A DNA stretch of 64,000 bases. Source: Nocardioides ginsengisegetis (lineage in GTDB: Bacteria > Actinomycetota > Actinomycetes > Propionibacteriales > Nocardioidaceae). Shown here piece after piece: positions 1-9,656 of the stretch. The stretch is taken from NCBI RefSeq assembly GCF_014138045.1, contig NZ_JACGXA010000001.1:2341001-2405000 (forward strand). Direction: 5' to 3'. Each line of letters begins with the position of its first letter. Positions within the stretch are counted from its first letter, which is position 1. Below the pieces are notes generated by a model. It was not told the origin of the DNA and made no database searches. It saw only the letters and a list, made by a program, of their open reading frames with translations. A program made the position numbers and the translations under genes.

Positions 1-2
1 CC

Positions 3-1352
3 ACACGGTCCAGTTGCGGATGCGGTGAGCGCCGAGGTTGCTCGTCCTGTCGGGGTGGGTACGCGACGGCGAACGAGCGGTGGCAGAAGCTAAGGCGGCT
101 CGATGCTCGGCGCGCGGAGCTGGCCCGGGTCGAGACACGGCTGGCGGCCAAGGACTACCCGGTCGTGTACGGCGGCCGGCGACTTGCCGGCACCCGCCAC
201 CACTTGGGCAAGGCCGGACTCACTGAGACTCAGTGGCGCCGAGCCTGGTCCGAGGCGAGGCACTGGTTCGGGTGCGCGGGAAACGCCGGCAAGTCGGGCG
301 GGAACCCGTGCCTGACCCTCACCCGCGGCGACGGCGGCCGCTGGCACCTCACCGTCTCGGTCCCCAAGCCCATCGCCGAGCAGTTCGGTACGTCCACACG
401 CGTGCAGCTGCGGCATCCCATCGCACTGCATCACCGCAGCCGCGAGCTCGAGGAACGACTCAATGCCCGCTCCGCGGTGCGGGTCGACCTCCAGCCAGAC
501 ACCGACACCAAGGGCCGGGCGCGGACCTACCTGCGGCTCTCCTGGGTGCGCCCCGCACCCGAGGCCGTCGACCTGGCCGCGGCGCGGGCCGGTGGTGTGG
601 TCGGGGTCGACCTGAACGCCGACCACCTCGCCGCCACCCATGTCGACGGATCAGGAAACCCGGTCGGCAGGCCCGTGCGGATCCCCCTGGATCTGGCCGA
701 TGCCTCCACACGCACACGGGACGGTCGACTTCGTGCCGCAGTCACCGCCGTTCTGGAGCACGCGAAGACCACCGGGGCGACCGCTGTCGCGGTCGAGGAC
801 CTCGACTTCACCGACTCCAAGACCCGCGAGAAATTCGGTCGTCGCAGGACGTTCCGCCACCTGATCGCCGGGTTCCCCACCGCCCAGTTCAAGGACCGGG
901 TCGTCGCGATGGCGGCCACCCAGGGGCTCGCGGTCATCGCGGTCGATCCGCGCTACACCAGCCGGTACGGCGGCGCGTCGTGGCAGCGTGCCCTGTCCAC
1001 CCCCACAGTTGTCGCGACCAGGCACGAGGGTGCCTCGGTCGCGATCGGACGCCGAGCCCTCGGGCACGGCCTCACCACCCGAGCCGGCCGCAAGACCGGT
1101 CCCGGGAAGCCGCGCCAGCGGCCCGTTCCCCACCAGTGCGATGGAAGCGATGCCCGCCCCAGTGCGGGCCAGGAACGGGCAACCACTGACACGACTGAGG
1201 CCACCATCCGAACCGGCGCCCACACACCACCCGTTCACACACGACAGCCCTCCCGGCACCCACCCCAAGCATCGGGAGTGGCGACGCCTGGAGGGCTGAC
1301 GGAACAGGTGCACGCCGGGCATAGGTTCCCCGGGTCCCCACACACAGGGTGA
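3..1352 (+). CDS. TnpB-related (IS200/IS605 OrfB-like) protein, 5' end cut by window edge
   Basis: The frame is open from base 3 with no stop, so the true start lies left of the window. The GTG at 165 is internal, because the family-typical segment with YGGRRLAGTRHHL continues a homologous coiled N-terminal part. Residues are numbered from that GTG. A RuvC-I-like strand GVVGVDLNAD carries D149, and RuvC-II AVEDLDF carries E211. A late motif RHEGASVAIGRRALGHG resembles RuvC-III, but the place where TnpB has its third Asp holds His287 (Glu288 follows). No CxxC zinc-finger pairs lie between RuvC-II and this motif. The tail after about residue 300 is basic and low-complexity. TnpB proteins are RNA-guided nucleases of IS200/IS605 elements. 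This branch lacks recognisable TnpA, and none lies nearby. Whether it cuts DNA is unknown. The downstream neighbour pfkA is convergent. Confidence 0.8.
   Translation, partial: TRSSCGCGERRGCSSCRGGYATANERWQKLRRLDARRAELARVETRLAAKDYPVVYGGRRLAGTRHHLGKAGLTETQWRRAWSEARHWFGCAGNAGKSGGNPCLTLTRGDGGRWHLTVSVPKPIAEQFGTSTRVQLRHPIALHHRSRELEERLNARSAVRVDLQPDTDTKGRARTYLRLSWVRPAPEAVDLAAARAGGVVGVDLNADHLAATHVDGSGNPVGRPVRIPLDLADASTRTRDGRLRAAVTAVLEHAKTTGATAVAVEDLDFTDSKTREKFGRRRTFRHLIAGFPTAQFKDRVVAMAATQGLAVIAVDPRYTSRYGGASWQRALSTPTVVATRHEGASVAIGRRALGHGLTTRAGRKTGPGKPRQRPVPHQCDGSDARPSAGQERATTDTTEATIRTGAHTPPVHTRQPSRHPPQASGVATPGGLTEQVHAGHRFPGSPHTG
1245..1298 (+). other. hairpin at the 3' end of the TnpB-related gene
   Basis: A 9-bp arm at 1245-1253 (cagccctcc) is matched by its complement at 1290-1298, within the last coding part of the TnpB-related gene. 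In TnpB elements the 3' coding end plus flank forms the guide (omega) RNA, so a structured 3' end is of interest here. That role is inference only. A second, weaker dyad (7-bp arms at 1364-1370 and 1390-1396) sits between this gene and pfkA. Confidence 0.3.
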
Positions 1353-1402
1353 GGAAGAACGGCCAGCGGGAGGTCCCATCGGAACACACCCCGCTGCCGA
1401 AC

Positions 1403-2431
1403 CTAGCCGAAGAAGACCTGCGCCTCGGCGTACTCCTCGTCGCTGACGAGCTTGAGCTCGCCGGTGCCCTCGATGAGCGGGACGCGCACGATGCGGGTGC
1501 CGCGCAGCGCCATCATCGTGCCGAAGTCGCCCTCGGCGACGGCGTCGATCGCCTGGAGGCCGAAGCGGGTGGCCAGCCAGCGGTCGAACGCCGTGGGCGT
1601 GCCGCCGCGCTGGATGTGGCCCAGGACGACCGCCCGGGCCTCCTTGCCGGTGCGGTTCTCGATCTCGTGGGCGAGCCGGTCGCCGATGCCGCCGAGGCGG
1701 ACGTGGCCGAAGGCGTCCTTCTCCCCCGACACCAGCGTCATGTCGCCGCCCTCGGCGGGGACCGCGCCCTCGGAGACCACGATGATCGGGGCGTACTTGG
1801 TCTTGAAGCGGGTCTCGACGTGCGCGCAGAGCGCGTCGATGTCGAAGGGCTGCTCGGGGATCAGGACGGCGCTGGCGCCCCCGGCGATCCCGGAGTGCAG
1901 CGCGATCCAGCCGGCATGGCGGCCCATCACCTCCACGACGAGGACGCGGTGGTGGGACTCGGCGGTGGTGTGCAGCCGGTCGATGGCCTCGGTCGCGATG
2001 TTGACCGCGGTGTCGAAGCCGAAGGTGAAGTCGGTGCCGGAGAGGTCGTTGTCGATCGTCTTGGGCACGCCGACGACGTTGACGCCGAGGTCGGCCAGCT
2101 TGGTCGCGACGCCGAGGGTGTCCTCGCCGCCGATCGCGACGAGCGCCTCCACGCCGTCCTTGGCGAGGTTCTCCTCGATCCGCTCGACGCCCCCGTCGAT
2201 CTTGAAGGGGTTGGTGCGGCTGGATCCCAGGATCGTGCCACCGCGGGGCAGGATGCCGCGGCACTGCTCGACGCCGAGCTCCATCGTCGCGCCCTCGAGC
2301 GGGCCCCGCCAGCCGTCGCGGTAGCCCACGAACTCGAAGCCGTGCTGGCGCACGCCCTTGCGGACCACGGCCCGGATGACGGCGTTCAGGCCGGGGCAGT
2401 CCCCGCCTCCGGTGAGTACTCCGACGCGCAT
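1403..2431 (-). CDS. pfkA: 6-phosphofructokinase, PPi-type active-site signature
   Basis: This 342-residue single-domain phosphofructokinase phosphorylates fructose 6-phosphate to fructose 1,6-bisphosphate in glycolysis. The N-terminal GGGDCPGLN loop (8-16), the catalytic stretch PKTIDNDLSGTDF (123-135), MGRHAGW and the effector-side GHIQRGGTPTAFDR are all present. Two positions known to separate phosphoryl donors are informative. The loop GGED (101-104) has Asp at 104, and PKTIDND has Lys at 124. ATP enzymes usually have Gly at both positions, and Asp104 with Lys124 is the pattern of PPi-dependent enzymes such as that of Amycolatopsis methanolica. The donor is therefore probably pyrophosphate, though this actinobacterial clade mixes both. 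The ATG start is supported by an AGGAG about 6 nt upstream. The gene stands alone, convergent with the TnpB-related gene. Confidence 0.93.
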   Translation of the reverse strand: MRVGVLTGGGDCPGLNAVIRAVVRKGVRQHGFEFVGYRDGWRGPLEGATMELGVEQCRGILPRGGTILGSSRTNPFKIDGGVERIEENLAKDGVEALVAIGGEDTLGVATKLADLGVNVVGVPKTIDNDLSGTDFTFGFDTAVNIATEAIDRLHTTAESHHRVLVVEVMGRHAGWIALHSGIAGGASAVLIPEQPFDIDALCAHVETRFKTKYAPIIVVSEGAVPAEGGDMTLVSGEKDAFGHVRLGGIGDRLAHEIENRTGKEARAVVLGHIQRGGTPTAFDRWLATRFGLQAIDAVAEGDFGTMMALRGTRIVRVPLIEGTGELKLVSDEEYAEAQVFFG

Positions 2432-2543
2432 GCCAGCTCCTGGGAAGTGGTTCGGGAATTGGATCGTTCAAGGGCGGACTCGACTGTAGTGCGCGTCACC
2501 CGACGTGGCCAGAGAGGACCACGCCGTGGTCGGGACCGGGCGG

Positions 2544-3791
2544 TCAGGCGGCGACCGGCTCCTCGGCCCTGTTGGTGACCCGCGCGGCCGCCGCCGGCAG
2601 CGCCGTACCGAGGCGTACGGCGAGGAGCGCCCCGGCCACCGAGACGACGAGCAGCCCCAGCCAGAGGGTGCTCGGCCCGCGCTCGAGCAGCCAGGCGAAC
2701 GCCAGCGGCGCGATGGTCCCGGCGAGGTTCCAGGCGAGCTGGATCAGCGAGAGGTAGCGACCGCGCAGGTGCTCGGGCGCGGCCTCGGCCGAGAGCGCGC
2801 CGTGCACCGGCCCGCCGAAGAGCTCACCGAGCGTGTAGACCGCCGAGCCGACGAGGACCACCGCGACGGCCAGGACGACGCCGACCCGCGAGGCCCCGAG
2901 CATCAGCAGGAAGGACGCCGCGAAGACCGCGTTGGCCAGCAGCAGCACCCGCCAGCGCACGGCCCCGGTCATCGCGCGGACCGCGAAGCCCTGGCCGAAG
3001 CCGACCATCACCGTGTTGAGCGTGAATACGGCGCCGGTGACCCAGCCCGGGAGGCCGAGCACGGTCGTGGCGTAGACCGGCATCGCGAAGTTGAGCACCA
3101 TCATCGACGTCGAGAACACCAGCTGGGTCATCCACAGCAGCCGGTAGGGGCCGTCGCGCAGCACCGTCCCCCACGCGCCGGCCTGCGAGCGGTGGCCGCT
3201 GCGCGCGGTGGGCGGCACCGCGAGCAGCAGGCCGAACGCGACGGCGTACGACACCGCGTTGGCGACCACGACCGCGGCGAACGCGCTCTGCGTGCCGATC
3301 GTGATGGCCAGGCCAGAAAGCAGGCCGCCGATGGCGAAGCCGACGTTGCGCAGCGCCCCGAGGAAACCGAACCACTTCTCCCGCTCCCCCGGCACCGAGA
3401 TCGCCGCGACGATGTTGCCGTAGGAGCCCCAGAAGGCCGTGCGGCCGATCGTGATCACGACGGTCCAGGCGGTGACGGTCCAGAAGGAGTCGGTGACGAG
3501 GTACGCCGCGTAGCCGATGCCCTGCAGCGCGTTGCCCGCCAGCAGCAGGTGCTTGGCGCCCCACCGGTCCACGAGCCCGCCGAGGAGCGGGCCGGCCGGG
3601 AGCGAGACGGCGGAGGCGATCGAGATGATCGCGCCGACCTGCACGAGCGTGAGGTCGGTGGTGACGAGGAAGTAGAGCATGCAGACGGGCATGAACACGC
3701 CGCTGCCGATCGCGTCGACCGCGATGGCGGTGACGAAGCGGCGATGCTCGCCCACTGAGGGGAACCCGAGACGGTCGAGGAGGTGCGGCAC
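2544..3791 (-). CDS. MFS transporter
   Basis: A major facilitator superfamily transporter of about 415 residues with roughly 12 hydrophobic segments, in two halves separated by a basic cytoplasmic loop near residue 200 (PPTARSGHRSQAG). The first cytoplasmic loop has the MFS motif A-like GGLVDRWGAK. Overall it looks like a drug-efflux-type member, but the substrate cannot be read from the sequence. The start is set at GTG 3791 because a GGAGG (3804-3800) lies 8 nt upstream. An in-frame TTG at 3812 would add seven residues but has no ribosome site. It is divergent from the DUF1028 gene. A short perfect dyad (2517-2523 with 2525-2531) follows the stop and may mark the transcript end. Confidence 0.85.
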   Translation of the reverse strand: MPHLLDRLGFPSVGEHRRFVTAIAVDAIGSGVFMPVCMLYFLVTTDLTLVQVGAIISIASAVSLPAGPLLGGLVDRWGAKHLLLAGNALQGIGYAAYLVTDSFWTVTAWTVVITIGRTAFWGSYGNIVAAISVPGEREKWFGFLGALRNVGFAIGGLLSGLAITIGTQSAFAAVVVANAVSYAVAFGLLLAVPPTARSGHRSQAGAWGTVLRDGPYRLLWMTQLVFSTSMMVLNFAMPVYATTVLGLPGWVTGAVFTLNTVMVGFGQGFAVRAMTGAVRWRVLLLANAVFAASFLLMLGASRVGVVLAVAVVLVGSAVYTLGELFGGPVHGALSAEAAPEHLRGRYLSLIQLAWNLAGTIAPLAFAWLLERGPSTLWLGLLVVSVAGALLAVRLGTALPAAAARVTNRAEEPVAA

Positions 3792-3849
3792 GGGCACATC
3801 CTCCAACTTCAACCCGACTTCAACGCAACTCGGCGAGCCCGGAGGTCGC

Positions 3850-3855
3850 TAGTCT
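3850..3855 (+). promoter_or_regulatory. -10 element TAGTCT, leaderless start of the DUF1028 gene
   Basis: TAGTCT fits the actinobacterial TANNNT -10 consensus and lies 7 nt before the ATG at 3863. Transcription would then begin at or next to the start codon. No Shine-Dalgarno sequence is seen before this ATG. Confidence 0.6.
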
Positions 3856-3862
3856 GCGCGCC

Positions 3863-4686
3863 ATGACCTTCTCGATCGTCGCCCGGTCCGCCGACGGAGA
3901 GTCCTGGGGAGTCGCCGTCGCCTCGAAGTTCCTCGCGGTCGGCTCGTGCGTGCCGGCCGCGGTGGCGCAGGTCGGCGCGATCGCCACCCAGGCCGACGCC
4001 AACGTCGCCTACAAGGGACTCGCCCTCTCCCACCTCGACGACGGCGCCACCGCCGAGATCGCCCTGCAGCGCCTGCTGGAGGAGGACGACCAGCGCGACC
4101 ACCGCCAGGTCGGCATCGTCGACATCGACGGCGGCGCGGCCAGCCACACCGGCAGCGCCTGCCTCGACTGGGCCGGCAGCATCACCGGCGACGGCTACGC
4201 CATCCAGGGCAACATCCTGGTCGGTGAGGAGGTCGTCGACGCCATGCAGGCCGCCTGGGAGAACTCCGACGACGACGCCCCGCTCGCCCGCCGGCTGCTG
4301 GCCGCCCTCGCCGCCGGCGACGAGGCGGGAGGCGACCGCCGGGGGCGGCAGTCGGCCGCGCTCCTCGTCGTACGCGACGGGGCGGGGTACGGCGGCCTGG
4401 ACGACATCGCCGTCGACCTGCGCGTCGACGACCATGCCGACCCGGTGACCGAGCTGGCCCGGCTGCTCGAGCTCAACGACCTCTACCTGACCGCCTCGAC
4501 CGAGGAGGAGAAGGTCGTCGTGACGCCGGAGCTCGAGCGGGAGCTCGAGGAACGCGCCACCGCGCTGGGGCACCGCGACTTCCGTGCGTGGGTCGGGTCG
4601 GGCAACTACGAGATGCGGGTCGCGGCGGACGGGTCGTGGGTCGACGAGAAGGTCCTCGCGATCCTGCGGGCCGAGGAGACCTCCGC

Positions 4687-4690
<4 letters not shown>
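3863..4690 (+). CDS. DUF1028 domain-containing protein
   Basis: A 275-residue protein of the DUF1028 family, which has an Ntn-hydrolase-like fold by published structure prediction; its reaction is not established. The N-terminus MTFSIVARSADGESWGVAVASKFLAVG is typical for the family. The segment TQADANVAYKGLALSHL and the conserved GNILVGEEVV loop (about 113-122) are also present. After about residue 200 a second small domain (LARLLELNDLYLTAS..., to the end) resembles the putative peptidoglycan-binding module often fused to DUF1028. No signal peptide is visible, so a cell-wall role is not supported directly. The stop overlaps the glpK start (ATGA), so the two are probably translated together. 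Confidence 0.85.
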
Positions 4691-6156
<1,466 letters not shown>

Positions 6157-6205
6157 GTCGAGCCGGCGTACCTGTCGGGCTGCTGAGTGTGGCGCCCGCG
6201 CGCGT

Positions 6206-6282
6206 GGCCGACCGTCTCCCGGCGTCAAGGGTTCCCTTCGGCGGCTTCGCCGCCCTTGACCCCGGGACCCGGACGGTCGGCC
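6206..6282. repeat. nested palindrome A with GGCGTCAAGGG core
   Basis: Outer arms ggccgaccgtc (6206-6216) and gacggtcggcc (6272-6282) are perfect complements. Inside, gtcaaggg (6224-6231) pairs with cccttgac (6253-6260). The interior reads ttcggcggcttcgccg, which can itself fold. The whole 77-bp unit could form a long cruciform or RNA hairpin. It has the look of a REP/MITE-like intergenic element. Confidence 0.75.
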
Positions 6283-6508
6283 GGCGGCGCGCTTGTCGGC
6301 ACGGGCTTCGCCCGCACCGCCCGCATGCGCGGGCGCCCCTGGTCGGGTACTGGGGCTGGTGGGGTCCCACCTGTCCCGTGCGTCCCATCGGAGCGCTGAT
6401 TGGTCAAAACCAGCAGAAGATCGGCCCAGAGGCATGCTGATTTCGCCCAATCAGAACGTGTTCTACCCCGACATCCGGACCGGATGTGATCCGTGTGGCC
6501 GGGGGTGC

Positions 6509-6560
6509 GCCTGGGGCGGGGCGGCGGACCGAGCGCAGCGAGGGCTGTCCGCCCCGACCG
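6509..6560. repeat. inverted repeat B between palindromes
   Basis: A G-rich arm around ggggcggggcggcggac (about 6510-6527) faces gtccgcccc (about 6548-6556), separated by a loop with gagcgcagcgag. The pairing is imperfect compared with its neighbours. Confidence 0.45.
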
Positions 6561-6568
6561 CCGCCTGA

Positions 6569-6652
6569 AGCCGATCGCGCGAGGCTCGGCGTCAAGGACG
6601 CCGAAGGCGCCGCGAAGCGGGCGAAGCTCCTTGACGCCGAGGCGCGATCGGC
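6569..6652. repeat. palindrome C with GGCGTCAAGGA core
   Basis: The left arm agccgatcgcgc plus ctcggcgtcaagga (6569-6598, with a 4-base gagg insertion between) is complementary to the right arm tccttgacgccgaggcgcgatcggct (about 6627-6652; shown as two parts: tccttgacgccgag and gcgcgatcggct). The loop is about 28 bp. It shares the GGCGTCAAGG core and the gaagc/ggcgaagc-type loop composition with palindrome A, so the two look like members of one repeat family. Confidence 0.75.
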
Positions 6653-6698
6653 TACGCGGCGCACCCACGAGTCGGGCCCGGCAGTCGCGCCAACCCGA

Positions 6699-7589
6699 TC
6701 AGGAGAGCCTGTCGAGCGCCTTCGCGGCAGCATCACGAGCGCGCGTGGCCTCCCGGACCGCGGCCTGAGCCTCGCTGCGTGCGTCCTCGGCGTCGGCCAG
6801 CTCGTCGTCGGCGTCCTCGGCGGACGACTCGAGCCTGGCCAGCTGCCGGCGGAGCTCGTCGATCTCGGCCTGGAGCTGCATGGTGCGGGCCTCGAGGGCC
6901 TCGACGGCGGCGGAGGTCTCGGCGAGCGCCTCGGTGGCGCGCGCGAGGTCGGCCTCGGTCTCGTCGAGGAGCTCCTGGGCGGCGGCCCGGGCCTTCTCGT
7001 CGGCGTCGGGGTCGGCGACGACGTGCAGGTCCGGGCGGCCGTCCGGCGCGGCCTCGTGGGCGGTGGCAGCGAAGCCGAGGGCCTCGGGCACGGCGACGGA
7101 CGGGGTCGGGTCCTCCGCGGCGAGTCCGGTCGTGGCGAGGGCGCTGACGAGGAGGCCGCTGCGAACGGCGGCTGAGCAGTTCTCGTCGACCATGGCGGCC
7201 GTGAGGGTCAGCTCGACCTGGTCGGCGACGGCCTGGGTCACCTTCATGCCCAGGCTCGCCGCCACGCCCCGCGCCTGGGTCGTGACAGCGGCCGTCAGCT
7301 GGCGGCGCTGGCGGGTGAGTGCGCGCAGGTCGTCGCCGGACATGGCGGCCTGCGCCTCGCGGAGGGCGGCGCCCATCGCGAGCACCTGTTCGACCTGCTC
7401 GGTCTCGTGGCGCACCAGCACGTTGACCACCCACGCCGCCGTCGACGGCTTCTTCAGGGCCTTGACGGCCTGGGACAGGGCGGCGTCCTCGCCCTTGAGT
7501 GCCTTGGCCCGGGCGTCCCGGGCGGGCGTGAACTCGGCGAGGCCGAGGCCGTAGAGCTCGTCGGCCACGGCGAGCAGCGACTCGGTCAT
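6699..7589 (-). CDS. hypothetical coiled-coil protein
   Basis: A 296-residue protein with no family I can name. Residues 1-130 are helical with a conserved-looking opening (LYGLGLAEFTPARDARAKALKG) and a KALKKPSTAAWVVN segment. From about 190 to the end it is an Ala/Glu/Arg-rich coiled coil with heptad spacing, and no membrane segment or signal peptide. It is likely cytoplasmic and structural or a partner-binding protein. The ATG at 7589 overlaps the stop of the acetyltransferase gene (ATGA), placing it last in the six-gene minus-strand operon that begins at 11529. Confidence 0.75.
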   Translation of the reverse strand: MTESLLAVADELYGLGLAEFTPARDARAKALKGEDAALSQAVKALKKPSTAAWVVNVLVRHETEQVEQVLAMGAALREAQAAMSGDDLRALTRQRRQLTAAVTTQARGVAASLGMKVTQAVADQVELTLTAAMVDENCSAAVRSGLLVSALATTGLAAEDPTPSVAVPEALGFAATAHEAAPDGRPDLHVVADPDADEKARAAAQELLDETEADLARATEALAETSAAVEALEARTMQLQAEIDELRRQLARLESSAEDADDELADAEDARSEAQAAVREATRARDAAAKALDRLS

Positions 7590-8440
7590 GGCCGACCCGC
7601 TTCGACCCAGGCCCGGTGCGCGACGAGGCAGCGCTCCCACAGCGCCTGCAGGTCGTCCTCGGCGACGTCGTCGAGCGACAGCCCGAGCTCGTCGGTCAGC
7701 GCGGCCCGCCACGCGTCGTACGTCTCGAGCGTGGTCTGCGTCGTGCCGGTCGCCTCGACACGCGACCGCACGCAACCGCGTACGACGTCCACGCCGGTCG
7801 CTTCGCGGCGCTGGACGACCAGGAGCTGGGCGAAGTGGCCGTCGGGCGGGCTCGACAGCTCGGCGTGCGAGGCGAGCACCGCGGCCGGCTCGGTCGAGAG
7901 GGTGCTGACCTCGATGCCGGTGAACGAGCCGGCCGTGTCGTGGCGGAAGGACCAGCCGTCGGGCGTGACGTCGCTGACGGTGTAGCGGAAGCCGGACTGG
8001 ACGTGCTCGCCCTCGACGACCGGCAACGGCTCGAGGAACGCGTCGCCCAGCCCCACGTCGACCCACCAGCGGCCGTCCGGGTTGGCGTCGGTCGGCAGCC
8101 CGGTGACCAGCAGCACGAGGTGGTTGAGCGACCCGGCGAAGCGCTGCGACTCGTCGGTCCAGACGTGGCCGTGGCGACGTTCGACGGCGTACCCGAGGTC
8201 GCGCAGCACCACCTCGAGCGCGCCGTTCTGGTGGAAGCAGTAGCCCGCGCGGCCGTGCTCGACCACCCGCGCGAGGCAGTCCTGCGGGTCCACCGAGGGC
8301 GGCCGCCCGAGCATGATCGCGAGGTTCTCGTAGGGCACGTGCGCCAGGTGGTGGCGGTGGATCAGCCGCAGCGACCCGAGGGTCGGCGGCAGGGCCCGGT
8401 CGAGCCCGATCCGGTGGAGGTACGCCGCGGTGCCGGTCAC
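7586..8440 (-). CDS. nat: arylamine N-acetyltransferase
   Basis: A 284-residue cytoplasmic enzyme of the NAT family, which moves an acetyl group from acetyl-CoA to arylamines or hydrazines through a Cys-His-Asp triad. All three are visible: Cys68 in RAGYCFHQNG, His107 in SLNHLVLLV and Asp128 in WWVDVGLGD. The N-terminal HLAHVPYENL (31-40) is also a family hallmark. Length is normal (about 275-285). The start overlaps the stop of the response-regulator gene by 4 bp. It lies in an operon with a sensor kinase and regulator, so its expression is tied to that system. The natural substrate is not evident. Confidence 0.93.
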   Translation of the reverse strand: MTGTAAYLHRIGLDRALPPTLGSLRLIHRHHLAHVPYENLAIMLGRPPSVDPQDCLARVVEHGRAGYCFHQNGALEVVLRDLGYAVERRHGHVWTDESQRFAGSLNHLVLLVTGLPTDANPDGRWWVDVGLGDAFLEPLPVVEGEHVQSGFRYTVSDVTPDGWSFRHDTAGSFTGIEVSTLSTEPAAVLASHAELSSPPDGHFAQLLVVQRREATGVDVVRGCVRSRVEATGTTQTTLETYDAWRAALTDELGLSLDDVAEDDLQALWERCLVAHRAWVEAGRP

Positions 8441-9126
8441 CGGCCGGGCTCCTCGTCGTCGTCGAGCCCCTGCTCGATCGCGTAGCGGGTCAGCTCGACC
8501 CGGTTGTGCATCTGCAGCTTGCGGAGGGTGTTCTGGACGTGATTCTGGACGGTGCGGTGCGAGATGACGAGGCGGTCGGCGATCGCCTGGGAGGACATCC
8601 CCTTCGCGACCATCTTGAGCACCTCGGTCTCGCGCTCGGTGAGCTCGGGCTTCGCCGGGTCCGCCGTGACGCCGGGGTCGCGGGGCTCGGCGCCGCCGAC
8701 GAGCCGGCGGAACTCCCCCAGCACCAGACCGGCCAGGCCGGGCGTGAAGACCGTGTCGCCCTCGGCCACCCGGAGCACCGCGGCGATCAGCTCCTCGCGG
8801 GACGCCGACTTCACGAGGTAGCCGGTCGCGCCCGCCTTCACCGCCTCCAGCACGTCGGCCTGCTCGCCCGACGCCGACAGGATCAGCACCCGGGCGGACG
8901 GGTCCTGACGGACGACCTCAGCGGTCACGGCCACGCCGTTGGGCTCGGGGATCTGCAGGTCCAGCACGACGACCTGTGGCCGCGCCGCGGGGAAGCGGGC
9001 CAGGGCCTCGCTGCCGTTGGCCGCGACCGCGACGACGTCGAAACCTGCGGCCTGCAGGTCGCGCTCGACCGCGTCCCGCCACATCGGGTGGTCGTCGACC
9101 ACCATCACCCGGATCCCCGTCTCCAT
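8437..9126 (-). CDS. LuxR/NarL-family response regulator
   Basis: A 229-residue response regulator. The N-terminal receiver domain has the acidic pair D11-D12 and phospho-acceptor Asp56 (VVVLDLQIP), with the Lys of GYLVKSAS near residue 105. A LuxR-type helix-turn-helix follows (ELTEREVL-like LTERETEVLKMVAKGMSSQAIA, then VISHRTVQNHVQN). It pairs logically with the sensor kinase two genes upstream (9653-10792), with the flavin reductase gene between them. The stop overlaps the start of nat. The tail is acidic (DDDEEPGR). Targets are unknown, but autoregulation of this operon would be usual. Confidence 0.92.
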   Translation of the reverse strand: METGIRVMVVDDHPMWRDAVERDLQAAGFDVVAVAANGSEALARFPAARPQVVVLDLQIPEPNGVAVTAEVVRQDPSARVLILSASGEQADVLEAVKAGATGYLVKSASREELIAAVLRVAEGDTVFTPGLAGLVLGEFRRLVGGAEPRDPGVTADPAKPELTERETEVLKMVAKGMSSQAIADRLVISHRTVQNHVQNTLRKLQMHNRVELTRYAIEQGLDDDEEPGR

Positions 9127-9137
9127 GCCCGCAGACC

Positions 9138-9656
9138 CTAGAGCAGGTCAGGACCGAGCCGCAGGTAGCGGCCGCGGCGGTGGCCGAGCGGCACGCCCTC
9201 CTCGTCGAGCTCGACGTGCTCGAGGGTGCAGGTGACGAGCGCGGACCAGCCGACGGTGGTCACCGACTCGAGGACGACCCCGGCCCACGCGGTCGCGTCG
9301 GCGAGCCGCGGACCCCAGGCGGTCTGCTCGAACGTGCCGGTGCGGAACGGCCCGCCCGGCGCGGGCGCGGTGCCGGCGAACGCCTCGGCGAGGTCGCGGT
9401 GCTCCCACGCCAACAGCTGGACGACGCCCCGGCCGGTCTCCCCCAGCCGGTCGACGAGGTCGGAGTCGGGGTCGAGCAGGGCCAGCACGCGGCCGGGCTC
9501 GCCCCCGGCCACCATGAGCGACGACACGGTCAGGCCGGCGCGCCCGGACCCGTCGCCGGCGGTCCAGAGGGTGACGGCGCCGCCGAGCCGCCCGCGGAGG
9601 CGGCGTACGGGATCGGGGTCGGGGTCGGCGAAGGGGTGGCCGGCGTGGATCGTCAT
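9138..9656 (-). CDS. flavin reductase-like (FMN-binding split barrel) protein
   Basis: A 172-residue protein resembling the flavin reductase / FMN-binding split-barrel family. Visible features are an early GGAVTLWTAG strand, the GLTVSSLMVAGGEPGRVLALLDPDSDL stretch typical of the flavin-phosphate pocket (about 40-66), and a C-terminal barrel strand with LVTCTLEHVEL. It may supply reduced flavin or bind a flavin or haem cofactor; the exact reaction cannot be told. The ATG at 9656 overlaps the sensor kinase stop (ATGA). It lies between the kinase and its regulator, suggesting a redox link to that pathway, which is inference. Confidence 0.75.
   Translation of the reverse strand: MTIHAGHPFADPDPDPVRRLRGRLGGAVTLWTAGDGSGRAGLTVSSLMVAGGEPGRVLALLDPDSDLVDRLGETGRGVVQLLAWEHRDLAEAFAGTAPAPGGPFRTGTFEQTAWGPRLADATAWAGVVLESVTTVGWSALVTCTLEHVELDEEGVPLGHRRGRYLRLGPDLL

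Larger units (their letters stand above)
6157..6698. other. gene-free interval rich in inverted repeats
   Basis: There is no convincing coding sequence in these 542 bases. The open frames present have no family resemblance, no ribosome site and are largely built from palindrome arms. The interval holds three strong inverted-repeat units, listed separately. Two of them share a GGCGTCAAGG core. It separates the convergent glpK (plus) and coiled-coil gene (minus), so it may also carry their terminators. Confidence 0.7.

Noticed and set aside
6157..6698. Small genes in the palindrome block (for example 6189-6440)
   Set aside because: The frames run through inverted-repeat arms on both strands, lack start signals and show no domain.
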